Source: Mucilaginibacter ginsenosidivorax (lineage in GTDB: Bacteria > Bacteroidota > Bacteroidia > Sphingobacteriales > Sphingobacteriaceae). From it: a DNA stretch of 64,000 nt. The notes beneath the pieces are model-generated. The model saw only the letters and a list, made by a program, of their open reading frames with translations, was not told the origin of the DNA and made no database searches. Both the position numbers and the translations under genes were made by a program. Location of the stretch: assembly GCF_007971525.1 (NCBI RefSeq), contig NZ_CP042437.1, forward strand, positions 1,674,001 through 1,738,000. Reading direction: 5' to 3'. Positions 47,989 through 56,546 of the stretch are shown piece by piece. Positions within the stretch are counted from its first letter, which is position 1; each line of letters opens with the position of its first letter.

Positions 47989-48267
47989 TTAATGATAATC
48001 TAAATAATCCACTTCAAAAGTGTCTTCAGCAATAAACTGAAATATAATCCGATAATTTTTATCAACTTTTACAGCCCAAAAGCCTTTCAATTCGCCGCTT
48101 AGCTGATGTAGTCCATAGCCCGGAACATTCATATCAGCTATAGTTTTTGCAGCGTTTAAACGGGTAAGGATTAATCTGATCTTACTTACGTGTTGAGCAT
48201 TTAACTTTGAAGCATCCCCTTTTTCAAAAAATAGCCGCAAGCCTTTATGCCGAATGCTGATAATCAT
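47989..48267 (-). CDS. higB: HigB-type RelE/ParE-superfamily toxin
   Basis: 92 residues. MIISIRHKGLRLFFEKGDAS, LNAQHVSKIRLILTRLNAAK, YGLHQLSGELKGFWAVKVDK and NYRIIFQF are the HigB/RelE family landmarks. Ribosome-dependent mRNA interferase by family knowledge. Its start codon lies only 4 nt downstream of the promoter's -7 box. Confidence 0.93.
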   Translation of the reverse strand: MIISIRHKGLRLFFEKGDASKLNAQHVSKIRLILTRLNAAKTIADMNVPGYGLHQLSGELKGFWAVKVDKNYRIIFQFIAEDTFEVDYLDYH

Positions 48268-48270
48268 TTA

Positions 48271-48302
48271 CAAATGTAACGAGAAACGTTTCAGGTGTCA
48301 AA
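48271..48302 (-). promoter_or_regulatory. higBA promoter with internal palindromic operator
   Basis: Minus strand TTTG at 48302-48299, 20-nt spacer, TACATTTG at 48278-48271. In the spacer, GAAACGTTTC at 48283-48292 is a perfect palindrome, a good HigA operator candidate. The transcript would start within a few bases of the toxin ATG. Confidence 0.75.
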
Positions 48303-48426
48303 TCTTTTAATATTAAATATTTATCTCTCACCCCTCTGTCATTAAACCACCGCCGTATTTAAATATGTTAAATTGAAAACCATATGCTCAAAAAATAAGT
48401 TTATTTTACGGCATAATTCAACTACC

Positions 48427-49128
48427 ATGAAACCGAACTACCTAATATTGATAATTGGCCTATTTATAACTGCACATGTGCAAGCCCAGGATGTGTTAAA
48501 AGGATCGGTTTATGAAAAAAGCAAAAACGAAAAACTGGCTAATGTTTTTGTAAAAGATGTTACCAATAAACAGATCACTATTACCGATAACAATGGCAAT
48601 TTCAGCATTCGTACGGCAACGGGCCATACACTGATATTCAATGCACCGGGTTATGTATCAGACACTTTGTACATTACCGACATGAGGCCAAAACGGGTGG
48701 ATATGATATCGCAAACTATATCATTAAGGCAGGTAAACGTAAGCGCTACAAAGGAAGCATTCGATCCTCGTAAAGAGTACCCCGAGGTTTACACCAAAAG
48801 CAAGGTATATGTAATGTCACCATCAACCTGGTTCAGTAAAGAGGGCAAGGATGCGCGGCGTTTAAAAAGATATTTTCAGCACGCCGAGGAAGAGCGGCAA
48901 ATTGACGAAGCATTTAATGTAGATTATGTAAAAAGTGTGATACCATTACGGGGTACCGAACTGGAAAACTTCATGTCGTTATATCGCCCAAGCTATGCTT
49001 TCCTCAAAAACAACAATGCCCCAAGTATGACGGCATATATTAACGATGCCTATAAGAAATACCAGGCCTTGCCTGCCAATAAAAAAGCTTTACCTCAACT
49101 GGCACCGGCACCGGGCAGTTTGCAGTAG
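48427..49128 (+). CDS. Secreted protein with carboxypeptidase-regulatory-like domain
   Basis: 233 residues from the ATG at 48427 (MKPNYLILIIGLFITAHVQA signal). An upstream in-frame ATG would add 18 residues ahead of the signal and is rejected. The CarboxypepD_reg-like beta domain covers about 22-105 (LKGSVYEKSKNEKLANVFVK, ITITDNNGNFSIRTATGHTL, FNAPGYVSDTLYITD). A basic, helix-rich part follows (WFSKEGKDARRLKRYFQHAE). Ligand unknown. Confidence 0.85.
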   Translation: MKPNYLILIIGLFITAHVQAQDVLKGSVYEKSKNEKLANVFVKDVTNKQITITDNNGNFSIRTATGHTLIFNAPGYVSDTLYITDMRPKRVDMISQTISLRQVNVSATKEAFDPRKEYPEVYTKSKVYVMSPSTWFSKEGKDARRLKRYFQHAEEERQIDEAFNVDYVKSVIPLRGTELENFMSLYRPSYAFLKNNNAPSMTAYINDAYKKYQALPANKKALPQLAPAPGSLQ

Positions 49129-49130
49129 GC

Positions 49131-49222
49131 AGCCCCTCCTAAATCCTCCCCGGTAGGGAGGACTTTAAGAAGAATAAATTAAATTAGAAGTCTCCCCTAC
49201 CGGGGGAGATTTAGAGGGGGCT
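49131..49222. repeat. Long inverted repeat between convergent genes
   Basis: The arm at 49131-49165 (AGCCCCTCCTAAATCCTCCC and onward) is complementary to 49188-49222 over about 35 nt with a few mismatches. Each arm contains its own CTCCCCGGTAGGGAG-type palindrome. It lies directly at the 3' ends of the convergent 48427 and Nudix genes and may double as a terminator. Confidence 0.8.
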
Positions 49223-49227
49223 GGCCA

Positions 49228-49854
49228 TCAATCAACCTCCGCCGCCAAATCTCCGCTGATAATCTTTTGATACAGCAATTCTATCTGACTTTTCAATATC
49301 CTATCTTCCGAAAGCTCGGGCAGGTTATTGATGTCAAAATATTCAACATCCAACATGTCAAACCCTTTGTTGACAGCAGTTGACACTGCTTTGCAGTGAA
49401 ACACCATTTTGTAAACGTAAAAGGGCTGCGGCGGGTGAGGATGCATTTTTTTGTCAAATACGGCCAATAATCTATCGGCAACTACCTCCAGCCCGGTTTC
49501 TTCTTCAAATTCTTTAACAATCACTTCTTTGGCGCTGTAACCCACATCGGCCCAGCCACCCGGCAGGCTCCACTTGCCATCGGCGCTTTCCTTAGCCAGC
49601 AATATGTTACCTTCGGCATTTAATAACATCCCACGTACATCAACCTTAGCTGTAGGGTAATCATGCGGCATCGGGAAGTTAAGCTTAATATCATCTATGC
49701 CCCAACCGGTTACGTTATCCAGCATTTCAATTGCAATATGCTGCAACTCAGCATAACGTTCAATATCATACTCGTTTTTGGCATACAACAAGCCCACATC
49801 GGCCACCGATCTCAAGCGGGTTATAAGGGTTAAAAGTTCGGTATTGTTCATCAA
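49228..49854 (-). CDS. Nudix hydrolase with helical N-terminal domain
   Basis: 208 residues. The first 60 residues (LLTLITRLRSVADVGLLYAK, NEYDIERYAELQHIAIEMLD) are the helical domain of ADP-ribose-pyrophosphatase-like proteins. The Nudix box GGWADVGYSAKEVIVKEFEEETGLEV lies near 98-123, with catalytic Glu residues in EFEEE. It hydrolyses a nucleoside diphosphate linked to another group; substrate not assignable. Confidence 0.9.
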   Translation of the reverse strand: MMNNTELLTLITRLRSVADVGLLYAKNEYDIERYAELQHIAIEMLDNVTGWGIDDIKLNFPMPHDYPTAKVDVRGMLLNAEGNILLAKESADGKWSLPGGWADVGYSAKEVIVKEFEEETGLEVVADRLLAVFDKKMHPHPPQPFYVYKMVFHCKAVSTAVNKGFDMLDVEYFDINNLPELSEDRILKSQIELLYQKIISGDLAAEVD

Positions 49855-50018
49855 AGGAAATTATAAGAGAAGAAAGGTCTTGCTGAATTTATTTCAGCAC
49901 CTCATATGACAGGTAGCCCACTTAATGAGTGTTTAGTACGGGAATTCCAAAGCAAGTTCGCTATAACAATGAGATGACATCTGCACATCTGAAATTTGAA
50001 ATCTGCACATCTAAAGGC

Positions 50019-50771
50019 CTACCCCCTACCTAACAACTCATCCAGCTTATTACGCTCGGTTTGCAGCTCGCGGGCCAGTTTTTTTTCTTTTTCGTTGGCT
50101 TTGGCTTTGTAGGTTTTGTATTCCTCGTCAAGCTCATTGTACAGTTTTATGCGATATTTGGCTTCGCGGCTATGCGCGCCCGATCGGGCTATCACAATTG
50201 CAGCTGCCAGGCCAAAAACAATTACCAGGCCCCACATCATTAAATTGTAGGTGGCTTTGGTAAAACTTATGCCGACCAGGTTTATCTCATCGCGTTTGGC
50301 GTTTGATTCAGAAAGTGTTTGGCTTTTGGTGGCGACATCGCTTTTAAGACCAGTAATATCCTGTGTTTGTGCCGCCAATTTTGCCTGTGCTTCTTTAAGA
50401 TTGCGGCGCTCCGTTTTTAAAGTATCCTGCAGGTTTTTCCATAAAGCCGATACCAGGGGCTGCTGGTAATGGTATAGTTTACTTAACAAATATTGGTATT
50501 GTCCGTTCAGGCTTTTGTCTTTGGCCAACGCCGAATCGGCAGCTGTAGGGCGGGGTTGATAATTATATTTCGGGGGGGTGATGGCCGGCTTAGCAGTACC
50601 TGCAGGTGCGGCCACACCATATTTCACCACAGGTTTTACAACAGCGGTTTTGGCGGCAGGTGGTTTAGCAGCAGCTTTTTTAACGGTATCCTGCGCAAAG
50701 CCCACACCGGTAAAGCCTAAAATAACGACCATTAAAACAGAGATACGGAATATAAAATGCTTGTTCATCAT
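50019..50771 (-). CDS. Exported coiled-coil protein with one membrane segment
   Basis: 250 residues. Signal peptide MNKHFIFRISVLMVVILGFT, then an Ala/Lys/Pro-rich stretch (residues 27-75). A coiled coil covers about 110-160 (LKTERRNLKEAQAKLAAQTQ), a membrane segment follows near 178-196 (LMMWGLVIVFGLAAAIVIAR), and a second coiled coil ends the protein (ELDEEYKTYKAKANEKEKKL). No catalytic motif; I do not recognise the family. Confidence 0.8.
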   Translation of the reverse strand: MMNKHFIFRISVLMVVILGFTGVGFAQDTVKKAAAKPPAAKTAVVKPVVKYGVAAPAGTAKPAITPPKYNYQPRPTAADSALAKDKSLNGQYQYLLSKLYHYQQPLVSALWKNLQDTLKTERRNLKEAQAKLAAQTQDITGLKSDVATKSQTLSESNAKRDEINLVGISFTKATYNLMMWGLVIVFGLAAAIVIARSGAHSREAKYRIKLYNELDEEYKTYKAKANEKEKKLARELQTERNKLDELLGRG

Positions 50772-50898
50772 GTAAAATTAGGTACCTGTTATTAACAAAA
50801 CAGGATTTTAATGGTTTTTATTTTATTATCCTCCATGTTTCTGATCGCTAATGTAAGGTTTCGTACGGAATTTTGCTACTCATAGTTATATTAGCGGC

Positions 50899-52158
50899 AT
50901 GAATATAGGTATCATTGGGTTGGGCGACATGGGGCGTTTGTATGCAAAAGCTTTTGCAAAAGCAGGTTACACCGTTTGCGGCTGCGATTTACCCGAAAAC
51001 CGCGAGAAGCTTGAAAACGAACTTAGCCCCTTTGGCATCACCATAATGGATAGCGCACGCGACGTATCCCGCACAAACGACCTGGTTATTTACTCGGTTG
51101 AGGCCGACAAACTGGAGCAGGTAGTGGCCGAGTGCGGTCCGCTTACCAAGTACGGCGCCATTGTTGCCGGCCAAACATCTGTTAAGCACCCCGAAATAGC
51201 CATATTTGAAAAATACCTGCCCGCCGATGTGCAAATCATTACCTTTCATGCCATGCACGGGCCGGGCTTTGAACCAAAAGGGCAAACCCTTATCCTGATT
51301 CCGCACCGCGCCAAAGCAGATGCTTACCAGCGCATGTATGATTTGTTTACAGCCATTGGCAGCGATATTGTAGAGATTGCCGATTACCACGAGCATGATA
51401 AAATTGTAGCCGATACCCAGGCCGTTACCCACGTAGGTTTTGAAAGCATGGGCACTGCCTGGAAAGCCGCCGGCTTTTTTCCCTGGGAAAACGCATCATA
51501 CCTGGGCGGTATCGATAATGTAAAGATCCTGACCACGCTGCGCATTTTCAGCTATAAAGCACACGTATACGCAGGGCTGGCCATTTTAAACCCCTACGCG
51601 CGCCAGCAGGTAAAACGCTATTCTGAGTCGGAGTCGGAATTATTTAAGCTGATGATCAAAGAAGAGGCGCAAACCTTCAGGGAGCGCCTGTACAAAGCCC
51701 GCGATTTTGTTTTTCATGAAAGCCGCAAACCTATTATGCTGAGCGATACCGTGATGAAAGAGTTTTCGCTGTCGCAACATGCCGATCATCAGAAACCCAA
51801 CTCGCACCTGAGTATCCTGAGCATGGTTGATGCCTGGTACCACCTGGGTGTAAACCCTTATGATAACCTCATTTGCCAAACTCCACCCTTCCGGCTGAGG
51901 CTTGGCATTGCCGAATACCTCTTTAAAAACGAAGAACTATTAGAAGAATCCATCGAAACCGCCCTGTACGATAAAACCATCCGGGGCGATGATCTGGAGT
52001 TCCATTCGGCAGTAAGGGAATGGTCGGCCATAATTGGTTACGGCGATATGGAGGGCTACAAAAAGCACTTCAACGAAGTACAATCCTTTTTTAGCCACAG
52101 GCTTGAAGAAGGCAAAGCCCAAAGCGCAGAACTGATCAGAAGGCTGATGATGGAGTAG
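50899..52158 (+). CDS. Prephenate dehydrogenase, fungal TYR1-like
   Basis: 419 residues. Rossmann loop GLGDMG at 7-12. VIYSVEADKLEQVVAECG near 73-90 and the catalytic block HAMHGPGFEPKGQTLILIPH near 118-137. The stretch DYHEHDKIVADTQAVTHVGF near 163-182 and LRIFSYKAHVYAGLAILNPY near 212-231 resemble, from memory, yeast Tyr1 rather than bacterial TyrA. Tyrosine synthesis step, prephenate to 4-hydroxyphenylpyruvate. No aro genes are adjacent. Confidence 0.82.
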   Translation: MNIGIIGLGDMGRLYAKAFAKAGYTVCGCDLPENREKLENELSPFGITIMDSARDVSRTNDLVIYSVEADKLEQVVAECGPLTKYGAIVAGQTSVKHPEIAIFEKYLPADVQIITFHAMHGPGFEPKGQTLILIPHRAKADAYQRMYDLFTAIGSDIVEIADYHEHDKIVADTQAVTHVGFESMGTAWKAAGFFPWENASYLGGIDNVKILTTLRIFSYKAHVYAGLAILNPYARQQVKRYSESESELFKLMIKEEAQTFRERLYKARDFVFHESRKPIMLSDTVMKEFSLSQHADHQKPNSHLSILSMVDAWYHLGVNPYDNLICQTPPFRLRLGIAEYLFKNEELLEESIETALYDKTIRGDDLEFHSAVREWSAIIGYGDMEGYKKHFNEVQSFFSHRLEEGKAQSAELIRRLMME

Positions 52159-52201
52159 TTTGGTTTCGGGAGGCATCATTTAACTAATAACCTATACCTG
52201 T

Positions 52202-53446
52202 ATGCAACAATTTAAGGCTAAACTTAAGCTGATATTTCTGCCCTTTCTATATATAGGCGGTATCACTTTGGCTGCCTATACTTTTTTACATTGGTTACTG
52301 GCAATCCGGTTTAATGTTGTGAGTCTGCCCGAATGGTATATAAACTTTGCCATACCTGGCGTATTGGTATTTATCATACTTATCATTTGGTTGCGTCCAC
52401 ATTTAAAATTACTTAAGTATAATAACAACGGTGGGCGGAGCCCAATTGTATTCTTTATTTATATAACCGGGCTTGCGTGGGCTATACCAACGGGTATATC
52501 GCAGCAATATGTAGAAACATCTACAGGTAAGCTAACTGCCCTTGATAGTATTAGCCAGGTTAACACCCTGCCCATCACAAAATACTACACTGTTAAACAA
52601 TTTTATAGCGCAAAAAAAGCTGCACACGTTAAGATAGTGTTTTCTGTTTTAGGGAAAAACAATACCGATTTTGTGATGACGGCCTACACCGCCGTGCCTC
52701 TTTTTAATCATCTTTTCCCCGATACAAACATCATAACTGCGATGCGCAAACGGGCCAACCCAAAAACGCTGGTAATCATTGATAACAAGCTAAGTACCAT
52801 GCAGCGGTTAAAAAAACTGACTGCCGATTCTATAAGGTTTATGCGTTACGTAAATCCATCGCAGGTAATGCCGCAATACGGCGAGGCAGGCAAATATGGT
52901 GCATTGGCAGTAGTAACATCCAGGTATAAATTAAAAAAAGACCCGGAGCCTCAAAAAATATGGCCGGCAGCGTGGCTGGCTATCAGGTATAGTAAAACCA
53001 TCAGCAACCGGCTATCGACTACCGAAAAGGATTTAAATTTCAAAGTGTTCGTGGCCAAATGCGAAGCCGATTTTAATAGCGAACCATTGGATAAATTGAC
53101 GTATATGAACAGAATTACGGCTAATAATGATGACTTTAAATATTATTTTGCCGCCGTTCATTCAAGAAACGATGTTCCAGACGAAGAGCCCCTTATAGAG
53201 CCCCTTATATTTTTACCGGTACATGAACCATTCGCCAAACACAATGGCAATAAACTGTTCTGGATATTAACGTCATTTAGCATTGGAGCCACTGTATTCC
53301 TTTTGATTTTGCTTTGTTACCGACTGAAGGATGACGATAAACCCAAAAGAAAAAGGGCATCCCGTCGGGCAGTTCAAAAAGATAGGACTATGGTGGATGA
53401 TCCGACTAAATCAGCTAACAATTTCAATATCCATCCTGCTGATTAA
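52202..53446 (+). CDS. Membrane protein of unknown function
   Basis: 414 residues. Membrane segments near 10-32 (LIFLPFLYIGGITLAAYTFL), 46-62 (INFAIPGVLVFIILIIWLRP), 81-98 and 354-373 (KLFWILTSFSIGATVFLLIL). Between 100 and 350 is an extracytoplasmic domain with no motif I know. A basic tail (KPKRKRASRRAVQKD) ends in the cytosol. Its 3' end overlaps the convergent NTF2-like gene by 36 nt. Confidence 0.75.
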   Translation: MQQFKAKLKLIFLPFLYIGGITLAAYTFLHWLLAIRFNVVSLPEWYINFAIPGVLVFIILIIWLRPHLKLLKYNNNGGRSPIVFFIYITGLAWAIPTGISQQYVETSTGKLTALDSISQVNTLPITKYYTVKQFYSAKKAAHVKIVFSVLGKNNTDFVMTAYTAVPLFNHLFPDTNIITAMRKRANPKTLVIIDNKLSTMQRLKKLTADSIRFMRYVNPSQVMPQYGEAGKYGALAVVTSRYKLKKDPEPQKIWPAAWLAIRYSKTISNRLSTTEKDLNFKVFVAKCEADFNSEPLDKLTYMNRITANNDDFKYYFAAVHSRNDVPDEEPLIEPLIFLPVHEPFAKHNGNKLFWILTSFSIGATVFLLILLCYRLKDDDKPKRKRASRRAVQKDRTMVDDPTKSANNFNIHPAD

Positions 53447-53761
53447 CCCATCCGCAAAAGTGTAGATATGCATTACAATTCCTTCGGCAATTAATTCGCC
53501 ATTTTTATCTTTAATTGTTTGCTTTACCTCAACCTGCAGGCGGCCATCGGCAAGGCCATTAAAACCAACAGGAATAACCAACGGATCAATTTCTGCCCAT
53601 TGTCTTGTCCAGTAATCACGTACCTGCCTGTGCCCGTTTACGTAGCCGCCCTCCCATCCGTTGGGCCATTCAACATCGGCATCAAATAGTTTCAAAACAC
53701 CGTCTATATCCCGCTTATTAAAATTGGCATAGAGTTCTTTAATATCATTTTCATGAAGCAT
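53411..53761 (-). CDS. NTF2/SnoaL-like small protein
   Basis: 116 residues. Typical NTF2-fold start ENDIKELYANFNKRDIDGVL, LFDADVEWPNGWEGGYVNGH near 23-42 and REYWTRQW-like YWTRQWAEIDPLVIPVGF. Closing strands IVMHIYTFADGLISRMDIEI. Ligand or enzyme function unknown; the conserved Trp/Asp pocket residues are present. Its end overlaps the plus-strand gene. Confidence 0.85.
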   Translation of the reverse strand: MLHENDIKELYANFNKRDIDGVLKLFDADVEWPNGWEGGYVNGHRQVRDYWTRQWAEIDPLVIPVGFNGLADGRLQVEVKQTIKDKNGELIAEGIVMHIYTFADGLISRMDIEIVS

Positions 53762-53851
53762 AATACAATCGTTTTATACATGTGTTAATTGTATAGCATT
53801 TATCACCAACAAAATACTAATGACAGCGCAGCGAAATGACCAACGACTAAA

Positions 53852-56260
53852 TTATTCACTCCGCAAACTCTTCACCGGGCTGTCCAGTGCGGCTTTTATT
53901 GTTTGGATACTGATCAGTAAGGCAGTTACCAGCGTAAGGCCCACGATAGCTGCCATGAACGGATTAAGACCGATGGTTACCCGGTAGGCATAGTCACTAA
54001 GCCAGGTGCTCATCATCCAGTAGGCCAGCGGGCAGGCAACCAGGCAGGCAATTACTATCACCCCTAAAAACTCCTGCATAAACAAACTGATGATTCCGGT
54101 AACCGACGAGCCCAATACTTTCCGGATACCTATCTCTTTGGTACGTTTCTGTATACTCAATGATATCAGTCCCAGTACACCTAATAGCACTATGATAATG
54201 GCCAATATGGTAGCTATGTAAGCTGCCTGTTTCAGTTGAATTTCTGACTGGTAAAGTTTTTTAAGGGCATCATCTACAAAACTGTATTCAAAAGGGGCGC
54301 CGGGTAATAGTTCGCTCCACTTTTTTTGCAGAGCGGTAAGGCTTTGCTGTATATCCCCTGGCTTTAGTTTTACCGAAAAATAGCGGTAATAAGTGGTATA
54401 GTTTACATTCATGAAAGTAATGGGCGGCATCAGGTCATGCATCGATCCGAAATGAAAATCGGCGGTAACACCGCAAATGGTTAACGGGATATTGCTGCCC
54501 TGCTGCATTATTTTTTGTCCGATAGCATCGCCTGGAGTTTTGTAACCCATCATTTTGGACTGCGACTCATTAATTACCACCTGCGTAGTATCTGCCGCAA
54601 TAAAAACCGGCTTAAAAAAAGTACCGGCCCGCATGGGTATATTATAGGTTGCCGCGTATTGGTTATCAACCATTAAACCCGTAGCCGTAACAGATTGTGC
54701 CGGGTTGCCGCCTTGTTTATACACAGCATAATTGCCTCCATTTTGCCCGTTCGGGATATCCCACGAAAGCGACACGCTATTTACCTGGGGCATTTGCGCC
54801 AGCTGTTCTCTTACAGATTCCATTTTTTGCACACCTTTTACCGACCAATCTCTTGGCAACTGGGCATACACCACATAATCTTTACTATATCCCAGCCTGC
54901 CGTTAAAAAACAGGTTAATTTGCTGCGAAACAATAAGCGCCCCGATGAATACAATGGCTGCCGTACCAAATTGGAAACCCACCAATGTTTTACGAAACAG
55001 CACACTTTCCTTTGCCGATGCCAGCTTACCCTTTAACGAATCGATAGATTTTAGAGCCGATAGCACCAGCGCCGGGTAAATGCCGGCCACTATCCCAACC
55101 AATACTGCAAATAAAACGGGTATCGCCATAAAATACCAGGGGAAAGCAAAAAGCCCGTTGATCTGTCCGCCCAACACGTTACTAAAATATGGCCTGCAAA
55201 GCGTATAAAACACCAATGCAATAACTGTAGCTATTAAAACCATCAGCACCGACTCAGTTAAAAACTGCCGGATAAGCTGGCCGCGCAACCCACCCAACAC
55301 CTTACGGATGCCCATCTCCTTCATCCGGCCCGAAGAGCGGCCGATACAGATATTTACAAAATTAATAATAGCCATCAACAAGATAAACAAGGCAATGTAG
55401 CCCAGGGTGTAACACATCCGTTTGGCAGCGCCACCCCAGCCGTCCAGGTAATAATCCTTCAGCGGAACGGCAATGTTTGTAAGGCTTTTACTGATATCGG
55501 CCGGCGCATTGCGCTTCAGCAAATCGCGCAGGGGCTGCTCCAGGTCTTTGGCGGTAACGCCGTCCTTCAGCTCAACATAGCCTACCGTGCTAAAGTTTGT
55601 CCAGCCTTCCAGGTTACGTTTAAAAAACCTGGCAGCGGCTGCCGTAAAAAAGAAATCAGAATTATTGTTCTGATCAAGGTTGGTTACCGAATTTTTGGGC
55701 ATGTCGCCAAGTACACCGCTGATGGTAAAATCGTGCTTTTCGCCACCAAAACTTTCAAAGTTGATGGTTTGGCCAACCACATTAAGTTTGCCAAAATATT
55801 TCAGGGCCATTTTTTGGGTAAGTACCACGGCAAAAGGATCATTCAGTGCTGTTGTGGCGTCGCTATAAAGCAATTTAAAGCCGTACATATTAAAAAATGT
55901 ACTATCGCCCAACTGGAGGCTCTCCCTGAAATGTTTATCGCCTTTTGATACGTTGGTAGTTACACCATCAAAATGGTAATAATTGGCAACCAAGTCAGGG
56001 TAATTATCATGCAAAGCCTGGGGCATTTGCCCTGCCGAAGCAATTTCATTTCCCTGCCCCGCATCTTTCCACTTGCTGGTTAAAATGTACTGGTTCCTGA
56101 AATTTTTTAGCTGGTGGTTTACCTGCACTTGCCCCCATATATATGCGCCTATAAGCATAGTAAAAGCTATTCCCACAGCAAGCCCGAATACGTTGATTAT
56201 TGAGAATACCTTATTTTTCCAAAGGTTACGCCAGGCCAGTTTAAAGTAGTTTTTCAGCAT
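53852..56260 (-). CDS. MacB/FtsX-type ABC transporter permease
   Basis: 802 residues. Starts MLKNYFKLAWRNLWKNKVFS, a membrane segment near 20-40, then a periplasmic MacB-PCD-like domain to about 280. Two FtsX cores follow: residues 285-425 (IALFILLMAIINFVNICIGR; SSGRMKEMGIRKVLGGLRGQ) and 680-800 (TILAIIIVLLGVLGLISLSI; RTKEIGIRKVLGSSVTGIIS). No ATPase gene is adjacent; in this phylum such permeases often occur alone. Likely moves lipids or peptides, or acts in signalling. Confidence 0.93.
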   Translation of the reverse strand: MLKNYFKLAWRNLWKNKVFSIINVFGLAVGIAFTMLIGAYIWGQVQVNHQLKNFRNQYILTSKWKDAGQGNEIASAGQMPQALHDNYPDLVANYYHFDGVTTNVSKGDKHFRESLQLGDSTFFNMYGFKLLYSDATTALNDPFAVVLTQKMALKYFGKLNVVGQTINFESFGGEKHDFTISGVLGDMPKNSVTNLDQNNNSDFFFTAAAARFFKRNLEGWTNFSTVGYVELKDGVTAKDLEQPLRDLLKRNAPADISKSLTNIAVPLKDYYLDGWGGAAKRMCYTLGYIALFILLMAIINFVNICIGRSSGRMKEMGIRKVLGGLRGQLIRQFLTESVLMVLIATVIALVFYTLCRPYFSNVLGGQINGLFAFPWYFMAIPVLFAVLVGIVAGIYPALVLSALKSIDSLKGKLASAKESVLFRKTLVGFQFGTAAIVFIGALIVSQQINLFFNGRLGYSKDYVVYAQLPRDWSVKGVQKMESVREQLAQMPQVNSVSLSWDIPNGQNGGNYAVYKQGGNPAQSVTATGLMVDNQYAATYNIPMRAGTFFKPVFIAADTTQVVINESQSKMMGYKTPGDAIGQKIMQQGSNIPLTICGVTADFHFGSMHDLMPPITFMNVNYTTYYRYFSVKLKPGDIQQSLTALQKKWSELLPGAPFEYSFVDDALKKLYQSEIQLKQAAYIATILAIIIVLLGVLGLISLSIQKRTKEIGIRKVLGSSVTGIISLFMQEFLGVIVIACLVACPLAYWMMSTWLSDYAYRVTIGLNPFMAAIVGLTLVTALLISIQTIKAALDSPVKSLRSE

Positions 56261-56328
56261 AAGGTTTGTTTTATCATATAAAGATAATTTGATTGTACGA
56301 GGTAAGCGGGAGTGTTAACATTATTTAA

Positions 56329-56546
56329 CATGTTAGTTCATTGGTTCACTGGTTAATTAGTTCATTGGTATTTGCATGCGGCATCTGGTTAGGTATGTTA
56401 TGGCGCAATGCATCAATCTTGATACATAATACTAACGACTTGATACTTCAGTATTAAAATACCTAAATTTACTAAACCCATTTCCCGCATTGGCCACCAT
56501 ACAAGACCAATGAACTAATGAACCAGTGAACCAATGAACTAACATG
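56329..56546. repeat. Near-perfect inverted repeat whose right arm includes a start codon
   Basis: The arm at 56329-56369 (CATGTTAGTTCATTGGTTCA and onward) is the reverse complement of 56506-56546 with one mismatch in 41. The loop is 136 nt. The right arm is made of GAACTAATGAACCAGTGAAC words and ends with the ATG of the metallo-beta-lactamase-fold gene. A folded mRNA would hide the ribosome binding site and start codon. Confidence 0.85.

Noticed and set aside
50989..51432. 147-residue ORF antisense to the prephenate dehydrogenase
   Set aside because: Shadow frame; the sense protein is clearly real.
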